Both the position numbers and the translations under genes were made by a program. This document shows, one piece after another, positions 1 through 13,400 of a stretch of 64,000 nt of DNA (its first letter is position 1; the number at the start of each line of letters is the position of its first letter). A model generated the notes under the pieces. The model searched no databases and was not told the origin of the DNA. It saw nothing but the letters and a program-made list of their open reading frames with translations. The stretch is from Euborellia annulipes (lineage: Eukaryota > Arthropoda > Insecta > Dermaptera > Anisolabididae), in NCBI GenBank assembly GCA_023213315.1, contig JAKCPI010007946.1:1-64000 (forward strand), written 5' to 3'.

Positions 1-530
1 TTGAAGAGATGAAGTGGCTGTTATATTTGACAATAAGAGGTAAAGGCAAGCAGCCAGGTAGATCTCCACGATGAAACTCTCTATTGAGGAAACGGTTCGG
101 TTTTAATGAAATATAACCATCATCAGTCCATTTTAGAGTGTGATCAAATGACAAGCATTGAGTCATATTGTGGAGTTGTCAGTAGATGTGTATTATACAT
201 AAATTATTTGTATAAAATACAAGGCAATGAATCAGCTTATACGAAGCGCCAAGTTTGAGATACAAAATTGTGTTGTTGTTTTTGTATCTCAAACTTGGCG
301 CTTCGTATAAGCTGATTGCATTGCCTTGTATTTTATACAAATAATTTATGTATAATACACATCTACTGACAACTCCGCAATATGACTCAATGCTTTGTCA
401 TTTGAGCTCACACTCTCAAAATGGACTGATGATGGTTATATTTCATTAAAACCGAAACTGTTTCCTCAATAGAGAGTTTCATTTCGTGGAGACTAACTAC
501 CTGGCTGCTTGCTCCTTTACCCTCTTATTG
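1..530. repeat. foldback (long inverted repeat) element with hammerhead-like arms
   Basis: Two arms of about 235-245 bp (roughly 30-265 and 283-526) are near-perfect reverse complements around a spacer of about 15 bp; for example the arm tips read CGAAGCGCCAAGTTTGAGAT and its complement. Outer ends share a CAGCCAGGTAG-like motif. Each arm carries a CTGATGA...GAAAC block read outward. No protein is encoded. I see a non-autonomous foldback element; the left boundary may be cut by the window edge. Confidence 0.85.
423..465 (+). ncRNA. hammerhead-ribozyme-like motif (right arm)
   Basis: CTGATGA at 426-432, stem II GGTT/AACC with a long loop, GAAAC at 454-458, then a one-base loop and GTT (460-462), giving a minimal stem III (A-U, C-G) and a permitted NUH site. 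Stem I is only GGA/TCC. The mirror copy on the - strand (about 87-127) has CTGATGA and stem II, but GAAA is mutated to GAAC. Activity is inferred, not shown. Confidence 0.6.
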
Positions 531-950
531 ATCTATATATAATATATAGAGAGCGAAAGTATTGCGATCATGTCAAAAATTCGATGTCGAGATTTTGATG
601 GATATACATGTTTTGAGGTCCCCTGCGTCCAAAAAAGTGGGTTTCCGCAAATTGGTCTGTGTGGACATTTTTAAGCATGAAGGAAATAAGCTACGAGGAT
701 GAAATTTTATCTATAAGTAAGGCACCCCCCGAAGTCGTGTAAATAAGCTTTTAAACAAAATCGGCAAAAAAGTACTAGTACTCTACTGATGCACTTTTTC
801 AGTTTTTTTCGATTTTCTCAAAATCCGCTCCAACGATTTTGATTAAAATTCAAAAATCTATTATTTTTTAGATGCTCTTTAAAATGTATATTCTTATTTT
901 GCCATTGAAATCTTCTGAAGACCACTTTACTCTTGTACTTCATAGGAAAC
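525..950 (+). repeat. dispersed hairpin-ended repeat, family A, 3'-truncated copy
   Basis: Shares its sequence order with the full copies at 2491-3179 and 8771-9450: a TATATA/GAGAAAGT start, then an ATTCGATGTCGAGATTTTGA block, a CACCCCCC block and TTTTTCGATTTTCTCAAAA. It stops before the terminal AAATCTGGTGTGAC hairpin. Family A is described under the 2491-3179 copy. Confidence 0.8.
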
Positions 951-1456
951 AGGAAATTTCGATTCAAAAGGGGTGGTGCCCTTTGGAACTTTTTACCCAT
1001 TTAAAAAAATTTTTTCCAATTATGATATGGGGGGTTTGTATTTATTTAGAATTCTCTATTGTTTATAAAATATCCAATTATGAGATTAAAATTTTGAAAA
1101 AAAAACCATAGTTTATTTCAAGTAAAAATTCTTAAAATAAGATTCACAATAATAAAAGTTGGAATTTCAAATGAATATGAATTCCATTATCTTACCTTTT
1201 TTCGCATAGTATTTATAACATTTCTTTTTTTACGTTACAAAATTTTTATTTACCTATCTAGTTGTTATTTCGGATAAGTTTTTTCCAGAGAGAATTCTTG
1301 TTATTATTTTAATTTAACCATTAACCACTTGAAGTTTAATGTTTCCTAAACCCTTCTCTTGAATAGCTAATCTTTATTTATTTTATATATAAAATAATAA
1401 TTAAAACGGCCATCACAGAGATGTCTATATTAATAAACTTATGTTTTCTCATCTAG

Positions 1457-4400
1457 ATTTTGTCTTCATCAGTGATTTGCGATACTCTCCCAGCCTCCAA
1501 CACGACTACAGACACACCAGAAGAAGCTCTAATAAATATCATTACTGATGAAAAGCTGGTAAACATAAATTACTATAGGGGTAGTGTCGTAGTTTTATTA
1601 ATAATTTGATGATACAGTCAGAGGTGTAGCCTATAGATTTTTTCAAGGGTGGGGGGGGGGCCAAAAATGCCAACTAAATAAATTAGTCAATATGCCAAGT
1701 GTACAATTCATATAATTTTCATTCTAACATAAACAGGGAGGCCCAAAAATCACAAGACCATTTTAAAATAAAATAACTTTTTTATTTCTTCTCGATTCAC
1801 ATTTGTTCTTTTATAAACAGAAAACCCACTTCTTGCAAGGGGGTCCAGGGAGTGCCGTCACGCCAAAGATGGAATTTGCCGCTGGTTAAAAGTATAATAA
1901 TAGCGCAATATGTCAGTATGTATAAATAGCCAAAAATGTGAAGTTCTTTAGAGTCTTTCCTTTTCTACTCTGAGCTTAAATTCAAAATTTCATCAAAATT
2001 GGACTAGTGGAGGCCAAGTTATTTAAATTCCCAAAATAGGCTGACCCGGGCTCCTTTTGAGTCATCAAGTTATTGCATATACATACAGTCTGTGCAAATA
2101 ACCACATCCTAAATTTTATTTTATTTAAAAAATAACATTCTTTAAATAACCACCATTTTGCTCTTCACGCTGATACGCTCTTTCTAGGGAGTGAACGAAC
2201 CATCACCTGTCGTAATGTTTCTTGGTGTATGTTTTCAACACGGGGAGGGGGTACAGCTCTATGAAGAGAATGTTTATAAGCTTTTACTTAAGGGATCACT
2301 GGCTAGATTGCTATACTGTGGCTGTTTTGCTTCAAAAGATATGTTACGCTGTCGGTGGTTTGAAAATCTGGATATAAATGAATTAACTTTTTATATTGAA
2401 TAATAGAACGTGGCTGTAGCTGATATGTTTAAATGGAAACAGGATGCAGCCAAATAATTGATCAATCAATTATTTGGCTGTATCCTTTTTACTTTCTCTT
2501 ACCTATGTATATATGTAATATATATATAGAGAGAAAGTATTGGATTCATGTCAAAAATTCGATGTCGAGATTTTGATGGATCTTCACGTTTTGAGGTCCC
2601 CTGAATCCAAAAAAGTGGTTTTCGCGACATGGTCTGTCTGTGGGTGGGTGGGTGGTTGGGTGGGTGTGTGTGTGTGTGGGTGTGTGTTCAATTTAAAGCA
2701 TGAAGGAATTGAGCTAGGAGGTTGAAATTTTATATTTAAGTAAAGCACCCCCCGGGACCGGGAAACGAAGCTTTTAATCAAAATCGGCCAAAGAGTACTA
2801 GTACTTTACTGATGTACTTTTTCAGTTTTTTTCGATTTTCTCAAAATTTGCTCCAACGATTTTTTTTAAAATTCAAAAATCAATTATTTTTTAGATGCTC
2901 TTTCAAATGTATATTCTCATTTTGCGATTGAAATCTTCTGAACACCACTTTACTCTTGTGTTTCATAGGAAAGATAGGAGAAATGGTTGCCATGATATCA
3001 AAATATAAATATTTTCCCATACTTATAAATTTTATATCTTGAATTCAAATGGACCGTACTATCGGGAACTAAATATATTTCGACACGAAAAATCTGGTGT
3101 GACAAGCACAGTACACAACTTTCGATTACCGAAGGTAAGAGAAAGTTGTGTGCTGTGCGCCAGTCACACCAGATTTTTTCAATTAAACTTAACTTTTTAT
3201 AAACTAATTGATTACTTTTAATTTAATTATCAATTTTTTACAATTTATAGAAGAACTTTTATTTAAAAAAGAATTTAATAGTACTACGTGCCAATTGAGT
3301 AGCTTAAAAAAGTTTCGAAAAGCCCTCGTGCTTGGTGTAATTGGATGAGTGGGAGTGTGAATGGGAAAAAGTATTTTTTTTTATAAAAAAAAAAGTTTCG
3401 AATTATAAAGCAGAATGTGTACGAGTCAGTAAATACTTGGTATAAAGACATTTGAATTGCAAAAAGCTCGAGTTCAAATCTCTCTGGGAATAATTTTTTT
3501 CCCACCCTCGCGTACTATAGTTGAGAAATCTGCCGCTAGGTGGCCTTTAACTTTAAACAACTTTAACCTGGAGCTGTCCAATCTTGATTGTGTTCATTGT
3601 CTTTGTTCTGTTTTCAATTGCTGAAAAGTTTATTGATTCTTGTGGTATACTCTATCTTTGAAATTACCCCCAGAGAAAGAATTCTGGAGCAATCAAGTCA
3701 GGTGAGAGTGACGGCCACTTGATTTCAGAATTTCTCGAAATTATTCTTCCTAAATATGTCATTAGAGCTCGATTGTCAGGCGATACCTCAGTGTGAAGAG
3801 CAAAATAGTAGTTATTGAAAGTTATTTTCAAAATAAAATAAAATTTATTTTCAAGATGTGTGTTTTCTGTTTATAAAAGAATAAATTTGAATTGGGAAGA
3901 AATAAAAACGTTATTTCATTTTAAAATGGTCTAGTGACTTTTGGACCACCCAATATTAATTTATACAATTTTTTTTGTTTCTCCACTGGATACAGTAATT
4001 ATAAAGTGAATTGTATGTATTCAGTGAAAAATGTATTTTGGAAAACAATGTTTGTTGTCTGTTTTTTACTTTCTCTTACCTCTATATATCTTAATATATA
4101 GAGAAAGTTTTGAATTCATGTAAAAATTCGATGTCGAGATTTTGATGGATATATGTTTTAAGGTCCCTGAATCCAAAAAAATGGTTTTTGGTTAAAGGCA
4201 CCCCCTGAGGCGTGAAAATAAGCGTTTGATCATAATCAGCCAAAAAGTACTAATACTTTACTGATGTTCTTTTTCAGTTTTTTTTCGATTTTCTCAAAAT
4301 TCGCTCCAACAATTTTGATTAAAATTCAAAAATCAATTATTTTTTAGATGCTCTTTCAAATGTATATTCTCATTTTGCCCTCAAAATTGTATGAAGCACA

Positions 4401-7400
4401 CTTTACTATTGTATTTCATAAAAAAGATTGATAAATGGTTGTCATAGTTACAAAATATAAATATTTTCCCATACTTATAAATTTTACATCTTGAATTCTA
4501 ATATATCGGCTTAAACTAAATATATCGATACGAAAAATCTGGTGTGACAAGATCAGTACATAACTTTCGATTACCGAAGGTAAGAGAAAGTTGTGTGCTG
4601 TGCGACACCCCAGATTTTTTGAATATCAATAAATAAATCTTTGCTGCATTTTTTCTAATTAATTATTAATAATTAATTCCTTAGGCTGGTCGTCCACTGG
4701 ACGCTACCGCTACAAGGGCGACAACAAGAGACGCGACAACACGCTACAAGGGTCGTCCACTGCACGCTACTTCGCGCTACATTTGACATAAAATTTCATA
4801 TAAATTTCTAACCAATAAATAAAACAAACCCATATAATTTTAATAAATAATTAAATTGAAATATAAAACCAAGATAAAAATGTCCTAATTTATATTTATT
4901 TTCGCTAAATTTTCAAATAATCTTATTTTAAAATTCTTTATATTCTGGGATGAAGGTTATTTTAAATAGACCTCGAAGAGCCGCAGTTACTTCACCAAAT
5001 CACTCAATGTGAAAAAAACAAAAATGTATAATTTTATCAATTTAATATATATATACAGTATATCACAAAAAATTGTAATGTCGACTATAAAAGAATAAGT
5101 AAGTGTTGAATATAAAATAAATTACACATACTCTATGTTTATCTTTAAAGGTCCTGACGGTGATGAAAAATCGAAACTGATATTTGCAAAGCAGTCGATT
5201 CTTGAAACAGTTAATAAAAAATTTAAAAAATTTATGAAAATTCATTTAAACACACACTCACCGAACAAACAGTGATTGATGAAGTAACTACGGCTCTTTG
5301 ATGTCTATTTAATCTTATTTTGTCCCACAAATTGAATATCGACATTTTTTAATTCAATTGCATCAATTTTATTAAGAAAAAACAAAGTGTTGCGGTTTTT
5401 TTTTTTGCCGGTGAGAGTATTTTAGGTTAGAAAAACAAAGGGTTAGACGCTACAACGCGCTACAGATCCCATTTTTTTGGGATCTGTAGCGCCTTGTCGC
5501 TCGAAGCGCGTTGTAGCGTGTTGTCGCGCGCTTGCAGTGGACGAGCTTCAATTGATTCACACACATTGGGATCTGTAGCGTGTTGTAGCGCTTGTAGCGG
5601 TAGCGCGTTGTCGCGTCCAGTGGACGACCAGGCTTAATTAGATTAAATTCTCTACAGTAAAAATAATATATTTTGTATCATCAAATTATTAATTAAAATT
5701 AAATTGATTATAAAAATTGTACAATCCCACATTTAGACGTAAATTGTTTTGGTTTTTTTTTTAATTATTTTTAATTAATTTTCTTATATAAAAGGTATGG
5801 TGATAAACCAACCTTAAATAAAAAAAAAAATGTCTATTTGAAAATAAACGTTTATTTCAAAAATAAGAAATAACTAGAATTACTTTTCATATTTTTATTA
5901 AATTAAAAAAAAAAAAAACACCATCTTTAAATTATTTCTATTTAAAAAAATATATATATAATATTTTTAAAATATAAAAATTAAATAAAATGTAATTTTT
6001 TTTTAATAATTTAATTTTTCTTTTTTTACAGCCGAGTTCAGAGCCCGCTTCCGAACCTCTGCCATTGGATAGAATTTCTCCGATTCCTCCTTTGACTTCG
6101 ACGTCCACTCCAAATACTACCGCCACAACTTCGGCTTCAACAGCTCCCAGTACTTCACGAACAAAAAGAGGAAGACCAAATAGTAAAATACACAATAGAA
6201 AAAGAAGTCGAAGTGGCCCCGGTGATTCAGTATCCATTACAAATAAGAAAAAGAATAGTGGAAAACGAACAAAAGCGAATAGTATAGGGAACGCCAATAT
6301 GTCCAATGCAAATTCCACTACGGCAAAAAGGAAATTTCGAGGTCCTGTTATAAGACTTGAAGGTATATACGGTACTTTTTTCATAATTAAAATTTTTTAA
6401 GGAATATTACAAGATTAATACACCAGCCTTGTTGGACACTCTCAGAACATATTTAGCAGATATTTCGTTCGTAGCATGCCTGGTTATCTTCAGTACAAAA
6501 ATATGTTTTCATGGAAGGCCCGTGTTATTAAATGTAAAATAATTGATGAAAAGTGAATAATAAAACAACAGAGTGTAGAAAATATCTTTAATTTATTCTT
6601 TGGGCGATCGATTTCGTCCAAAGGACATCTTCAGGCCAGAGTTATTAAAATATAAAATAGTATATAAATGGTTTTTATAATTTTTAATAGAATCGAAACA
6701 AATTCTGTGTCATTCTAATTAATTAGAATTAATTAATTCATTAATTATTATTAATATTATATTAATATCTAATTAATTCGTTTCGACTCTATTAAAAATC
6801 ATAAAAACCATTTATATACTATTTTATATTTTAATAATGCTGAAACATATTGTAATTATATTTTAATAACGCTGGCCTGAAAATGTCCTTTGGACGAAAT
6901 CGATCGCTAAAACAATAAATTAAAGATATTTTCTACACTCTGTTGTTTTATTATTCACTATTCATCACTTAACACAACAGACAAATGGAGTATTACATCA
7001 AACACTGTAAAATAATTATTTTTTTCAGCCGAAGCCAAACATACGAACTTTTGAAGGCCACTTGCTTGTTCGTATATTTGGCTCACGCTTCTCTAAAAAA
7101 ATTAAATAATTTTTACACAATTTTAACACCATCAAATCATATTTTTACCTAAATATTTTTCGAGATCTATATATTTGAATAAGACAATAGTATTCAAAAT
7201 ACCTCGATCAGGTGGAAAAGCTGCAGAGAGTCAGAGATTTCAAATATCTGGGCTCCATTGTGGCTAGTGAGGGGGGTCTTGATAAAGAGCTAGACCACAG
7301 GATTCAAGTTGATTGGATGAATTGGAGAAGGGTATCTGGAGTCTTGTGCGATAGAAAGATAAATGCCAAGGCAAAGGGAAAAATTTTTAAAACTGTAGTG

Positions 7401-10400
7401 CGACCCGCGATAATTTATGGCACTGAGACCTGGCCGATAAAGAAAGCGCAGGAAAGAAAGTTGGATGTGGCGGAAATGAGAATGGTGAGATGGGCTTTGG
7501 GAAAAACTAGAAGGGATAGAGTGAGGAATGAGAAGATCCGAGAAATGGCAGGGGTGGTGGAGGTATCCAAAAAGATCCAGGAAAGTCGGCTGAGATGGTT
7601 TGGTCATGTGATGAGAAGAGAAGAGGAATATGTGGGGAAGAGAATGTTGAATTTGAAGGTGGAAGGAAAGAGACCAAGGGGTAGGCCCAAAAGGAGATGG
7701 ATGGACTGTGTGATCGAGGACTGCAGGCAGAAGGGTTTGGAGTTTGAGGATGTGCAGGATAGGGCTTTGTGGAGAGAGAAAATAAAAATGAGCGACCCCT
7801 AGAAAAAAAAAAAAAATAGGGATAAGCCACAGCGAAAGAAGAAAGAAGATTCAAAATACCTCGATTCGGACTTAACTAGTCATAGATATATTTAACAAGA
7901 CTGTGAGTGTTTCTTATTGATGAGACCAAACATCCCATGGCCCCCGGGAATCGAACCCAGGATCTCCGCCTTTCCGGGGCATAGGCGTGATAAGTGGAAA
8001 ATTTTTCTTTAAAGTTTTTCACGTTTTCGTTACTAGTTAGTGACTTGCAAGACTAACTGCATAAGGGGAAGTGAGTTTTATTGGTGCAGGTCGAGGGTCC
8101 GGTGGCCTGGTGCAATGAATAGCACGCCTATGCCCCGGAAAGGCGGAGATCCTGGGTTCGATTCCCGGGGGCCATGGGATGTTGAGCCTCATCGATAAGA
8201 AACACTCACAGTCTTGTTAAATAATCATAATTTTACTTTCTTTTACCCTATGAAATATATAGAGAGAAAGTATTGCGATCATGTCAAAAATTCGATTTCG
8301 AGATTTTGATAGATATATGGTACATGTTTTGAGGTCCCTGAGTCCAAAAAAGTGGGTCCCGCAAATTAGTCTATCTGTGTTCTGTGTGTGTGTAATGCAT
8401 GGAGGAATTGAGTTACCGCAATGAAACTTTATATTTAAGTTAGGTACCCTCCGGGCCACTCAAATAGCCCCCTGGCAATTGGTACTTGTATACAATAATC
8501 ACTTCACTGTACATAGTCATAATTATATTAAGATGATTCCTCTAATTTCTTTTATTTATATATATATATATTTTTCTCCCGGCCACAGGCTCCCGGGTCA
8601 CAGTTATTAACGCGGGACCTGACGATGGTGATGAACCGACTGCATCGACGGCATCAACCAATTCATCAATTTCAATACCCGGTGCTGGCCGACGAAGGGC
8701 AGCTATTGCTGACACGCTACCTACAGGTGGGTTAATTATCATAAAAATCCACGTCAAAGTCTACTTTATTACTTTCTCTTACCTATGTATATATGTAATA
8801 TATATATAGAGAGAAAGTATTGGATTCATTTCAAAAATTCGATGTCGAGATTTTGATGGATCTTCACGTTTTGAGGTCCCCTGAATCCAAAAAAGTGGTT
8901 TTCGCGACATGGTCTGTCTGTGGGTGGGTGGGAGGGTGGGTATGTGTGGTGTGTGTTCAATTTTAAGCATGAAGGAATTGAGCTACGAGGTTGAAATTTT
9001 ATATTTAAGTTAAACACCCCCCGGGACCGAAAAAATAAGCTTTTAATCAAAATCGGCCAAAGAGTACTAGTACTTTACTGATGTACTTTTTCAGTTTTTT
9101 TCGATTTTCTCAAAATTTGCTCCAACGATTTTGATTAAAATTCAAAAATCAATTAATTTTTAGATTCTCTTTAAAATATATATTCTCATTTTGCAATTGA
9201 AATCTTCTGAAGACCACTTTACTTCTGTATTTCATAGGGAAAATAGGAGAAATGGTTGCCATGGTAACAAAATATAAATATTTTTCCATACTTATAAATT
9301 TTACATCTGAATTCAAATGTTCCGTACTGTCGGGAACTAAATATATGTCGACACAAAAAATCTGGTGTGACAAGCACAGAACACAACTTTCGATTACCGA
9401 AGGTAAGAGAAAGTTGTGTGCTGTGCGCCAGTCACACCAGATTTTTTTTTAAATATAATCTTTGTTGCAACCAAGAACTTATAATTGACCGATTAAGCCA
9501 AAATAACTAAATGTAATCGAACTATTATTTATAAAAATTCATTTTATTTGGCAGGTTCTCTATTTTCATCCACTCTCTCAGCACGTTATGATGCTCAAAC
9601 CGCTGATCCGAGTTGGGTTTGTGCATTTTGTCGTCTTGGGCCACATCAAGGAGACGAACCAAGTGGAGATCTTTTTGGACCTTATTTAGTCTCAGGCCCC
9701 TCTGAGTCCTCAGGTACTGCTGGTACTGAGGGCTCGACGAGCGGTGGTGAAACTGAAGAGGCTGCCATCGTGGCGCTTCAGAAACATGGAAATAGAAAAC
9801 GTTCTATTCGTGCCGCTGGACTTACAGAACACATTCGAGGACGTGGAGGAAGAGGGGCAGCAACAAATGAGGTGATTAAAATAGATTTATGTGAATATGA
9901 TTCAGGATTGGGAGCTGATTCGTTCTCTGGTATTAGCTCCGAAGTCACAGTCTATTCAAACTGTAACCCAAGCTCTCTCTCTGCAGCCATTGATGTAAAA
10001 ACAGACATTTAGATATGAAAAATTTTATCAAATTCTATTAAAATCAAGCGAAATTGTTCAAAGAAACTATTTTTCCCAATTAATAAACGTTAATAATATA
10101 TTAAATAATCTGGTCTCGGCTTCGAAAGAGGTAGAAATTTTATATAATCAAAAAATAGCAAATGACATTTAGATATGAAAAATTTTATCAAATTCTATTA
10201 AAATCAAGCGAAATTGTTCAAAGAAACTATTTTTCCCAATTAATAAACGTTAATAATATATTAAATAATCTGGTCTCGGCTTCGAAAGAGGTAGAAATTT
10301 TATATAATCAAAAAATAGCAAATGACATTTAGATATGAAAAATTTTATCAAATTCTATTAAAATCAAGCGAAATTCTTCAAAGAAACTATTTTTCCCAAT

Positions 10401-13400
10401 TAATAAACGTTAATAATATATTAAATAATCTGGTCTCGGCTTCGAAAGAGGTAGAAATTTTATATAATCAAAAAATAGCAAATGACATTTAGATATGAAA
10501 AATTTTATCAAATTCTATTAAAATCAAGCGAAATTGTTCAAAGAAACTATTTTTCCCAATTAATAAACGTTAATAATATATTAAATAATCTGGTCTCGGC
10601 TTCGAAAGAGGTAGAAATTTTATATAATCAAAAAATAGCAAATGACATTTAGATATGAAAAATTTTATCAAATTCTATTAAAATCAAGCGAAATTGTTCA
10701 AAGAAACTATTTTTCCCAATTAATAAACGTTAATAATATATTAAATAATCTGGTCTCGGCTTCGAAAGAGGTAGAAATTTTATATAATCAAAAAATAGCA
10801 AATGACATTTAGATATGAAAAATTTTATCAAATTCTATTAAAATCAAGCGAAATTGTTCAAAGAAACTATTTTTCCCAATTAATAAACGTTAATAATATA
10901 TTAAATAATCTGGTCTCGGCTTCGAAAGAGGTAGAAATTTTATATAATCAAAAAATAGCAAATGACATTTAGATATGAAAAATTTTATCAAATTCTATTA
11001 AAATCAAGCGAAATTGTTCAAAGAAACTATTTTTCCCAATTAATAAACGTTAATAATATATTAAATAATCTGGTCTCGGCTTCGAAAGAGGTAGAAATTT
11101 TATATAATCAAAAAATAGCAAATGACATTTAGATATGAAAAATTTTATCAAATTCTATTAAAATCAAGCGAAATTGTTCAAAGAAACTATTTTTCCCAAT
11201 TAATAAACGTTAATAATATATTAAATAATCTGGTCTCGGCTTCGAAAGAGGTAGAAATTTTATATAATCAAAAAATAGCAAATGACATTTAGATATGAAA
11301 AATTTTATCAAATTCTATTAAAATCAAGCTAAATTGTTCAAAGAAACTATTTTTCCCAATTAATAAACGTTAATAATATATTAAATAATCTGGTCTCGGC
11401 TTCGAAAGAGGTAGAAATTTTATATAATCAAAAAATAGCAAATGACATTTAGATATGAAAAATTTTATCAAATTCTATTAAAATCAAGCGAAATTGTTCA
11501 AAGAAACTATTTTTCCCAATTAATAAACGTTAAATATATATTAAATAATCTGGTCTCGGCTTCGAAAGAGGTAGAAATTTTATATAATCAAAAAATAGAA
11601 AATGAGGCTACAGACAATCCCTTAAGCTATCAATTAGGGCCCCACGCTATATATATATATATATAGGGTGATTCATGAGGTTTTCCCCCGGTTTATGGAC
11701 GTGATTCCTGACATGATTTTGAACAAAAAATGTAAATAAACTAATGGGATGAAATTCATATTTAAAGAGTTATGCCAATTTGAAAAAAGCATTTTTTTTT
11801 TTTAATTTCAGGATTTCACAAACAAAAATGAAAATCATACATCGAAAACAAACAATTGTTTAATTTTGAACCATTCACTTGCATTAAGAGTGGATTTAAA
11901 GCAAGTGTTCAAAAATTCCTCCCTGCTTTTGAAGGTAAAGATTTGTACGGGGGTGAACCGCGCGAGTAGCATTTCACATGCTCTTTCCTTATTGACGTTG
12001 CGGCATCGAGAATGCGTTGAATCAATTCTTCTCGTGTTTGCACCTTATCTTGATACACCATGTCTTTCATCCAACCCCAGATGCAGTAATCTAGGGGTGT
12101 TAAATCTGGTGTTAATCACTCGCTTCATTTGTCTTTTCAAATTGCCATAACTCTTTAATTTTGAATTTCATCCCATTAGTTTATTTACATTTTTTGTTCA
12201 AAATCATGTCAGGAATCACCTCCATAAACCTTATGACTCACCCTGTATATATATATATATATATATAGCTCGAAAATTTTATATATTGGAAATAAATATA
12301 GTTATTTATCATATTATTTTTCCACAGCGATCCGCTCCTGGAGATTCTTTGCGGACATCATCATTACCTGCAGTACCCGCAGCTGCAGGCGGCGGTCGCT
12401 TTGAGGTTTGGGTACATGAAGAATGCGCAGTTTGGGCAAGCGGTGTACATTTGGTTGGTGATCGAATTGCCGGCCTTCAAGAAGCTGTTTGGACTGCAGC
12501 TTCTACGGTAATTTTATTATCTCTCTTATTTTGCTTTTGATTAATTAATGACATCAAGTTTCAAGTGTGCAATTTTAAGTTATATCATAGTCCGAATTCG
12601 ATTAATTCGGTTTCACTATAATCCGGTTTGAAATTTTATAGCAAAACTAAAGAATTTTAAATCTTAAATTGATAGGATATGCTTAATAAATGAAAATTCT
12701 ACTGAACACCAAGAGAAAAATTAGTTTTGACTAAACAAGTGTCAAAAATAAATAACACTTCGTAATTAATTAAGTTAAATATTCTCTCATTGATATTGCG
12801 CTAATCCTTAATTAAAAAAAAATTAACTTGTTTGTGTTTTGTTGGTTTCATGGTTTTGCTGAAAGATGTGTGCACGGTGTCGTGCCCCTGGAGCAAGTAT
12901 TGGTTGCCAGAGGCGTTTATGTGCTCCACGGTTGCATTACACCTGTGCACGTCAATGGTCCTGGGATTTAGATTCAGAGAGGTGTGTTGCCGTCTGCGCC
13001 AGACATAAGGTAAAATTAGTTTGCATACATTATACAGTAGAGTCTTGCGAATCCTGACTTCGATATTCCGGCATACGGGCGTGTTGAAAAGGCTCTTCTT
13101 CGGGATATTGTCGCAAAAAAGGGGTAATTTAAGAAAACAAAGTGACATTACAGATTTCTTCATGAGTTAAATATTAAATTTTGCAATATTGTTTCGGGCA
13201 TTTTCAGAATTCGTCATAGGGCCGGTTGGGTGTTACGCCAAAGTATTTATTTTTGGCTGACGGTCCTTAAATTGATTTTCCATTCCGGCCATCCACAAAC
13301 AATTTGTTTGAAAAATATGGAATTTGTTCTAATATATCGTTTAAGATAGCAAATATGCGAGATGTGTTAGTGCTTATGATTGGGCAAAATCCCCCTCCCC

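Larger units (their letters stand above)
6535..6968. repeat. foldback element with divergent hammerhead-like motifs
   Basis: Arms of about 200 bp. The left arm begins at AATTGATGAAAAGTGAATAA and the right arm ends in its approximate complement. Each arm contains TGTCCTTTGGACGAAATCGATCG, read - on the left and + on the right. The centre is an AT-rich TTAATTAATT tract. The right arm carries a 20-30 bp insertion. Non-coding. Confidence 0.85.

Noticed and set aside
2191..2403. 70-codon ORF as a TCF20-like exon
   Set aside because: An acceptor-like TTTCTAG precedes it, but no donor is evident, and visible exon 1 already joins exon 6032 in phase.
2540..2781. GGWVGVCV-type and HTPTQPP-type ORFs in both strands
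   Set aside because: They are translations of the (TG)n/GGTGGG tract inside family A, repeated in other copies.
5938..6384. 148-codon antisense ORF
   Set aside because: It lies opposite the real exon 6032-6362, whose splice sites and AT-hook coding fit the gene; the antisense frame is low-complexity Leu/Phe-rich.
10004..11603. CRISPR array
   Set aside because: Units are 160 bp, contiguous, without spacers, in eukaryotic intron DNA.
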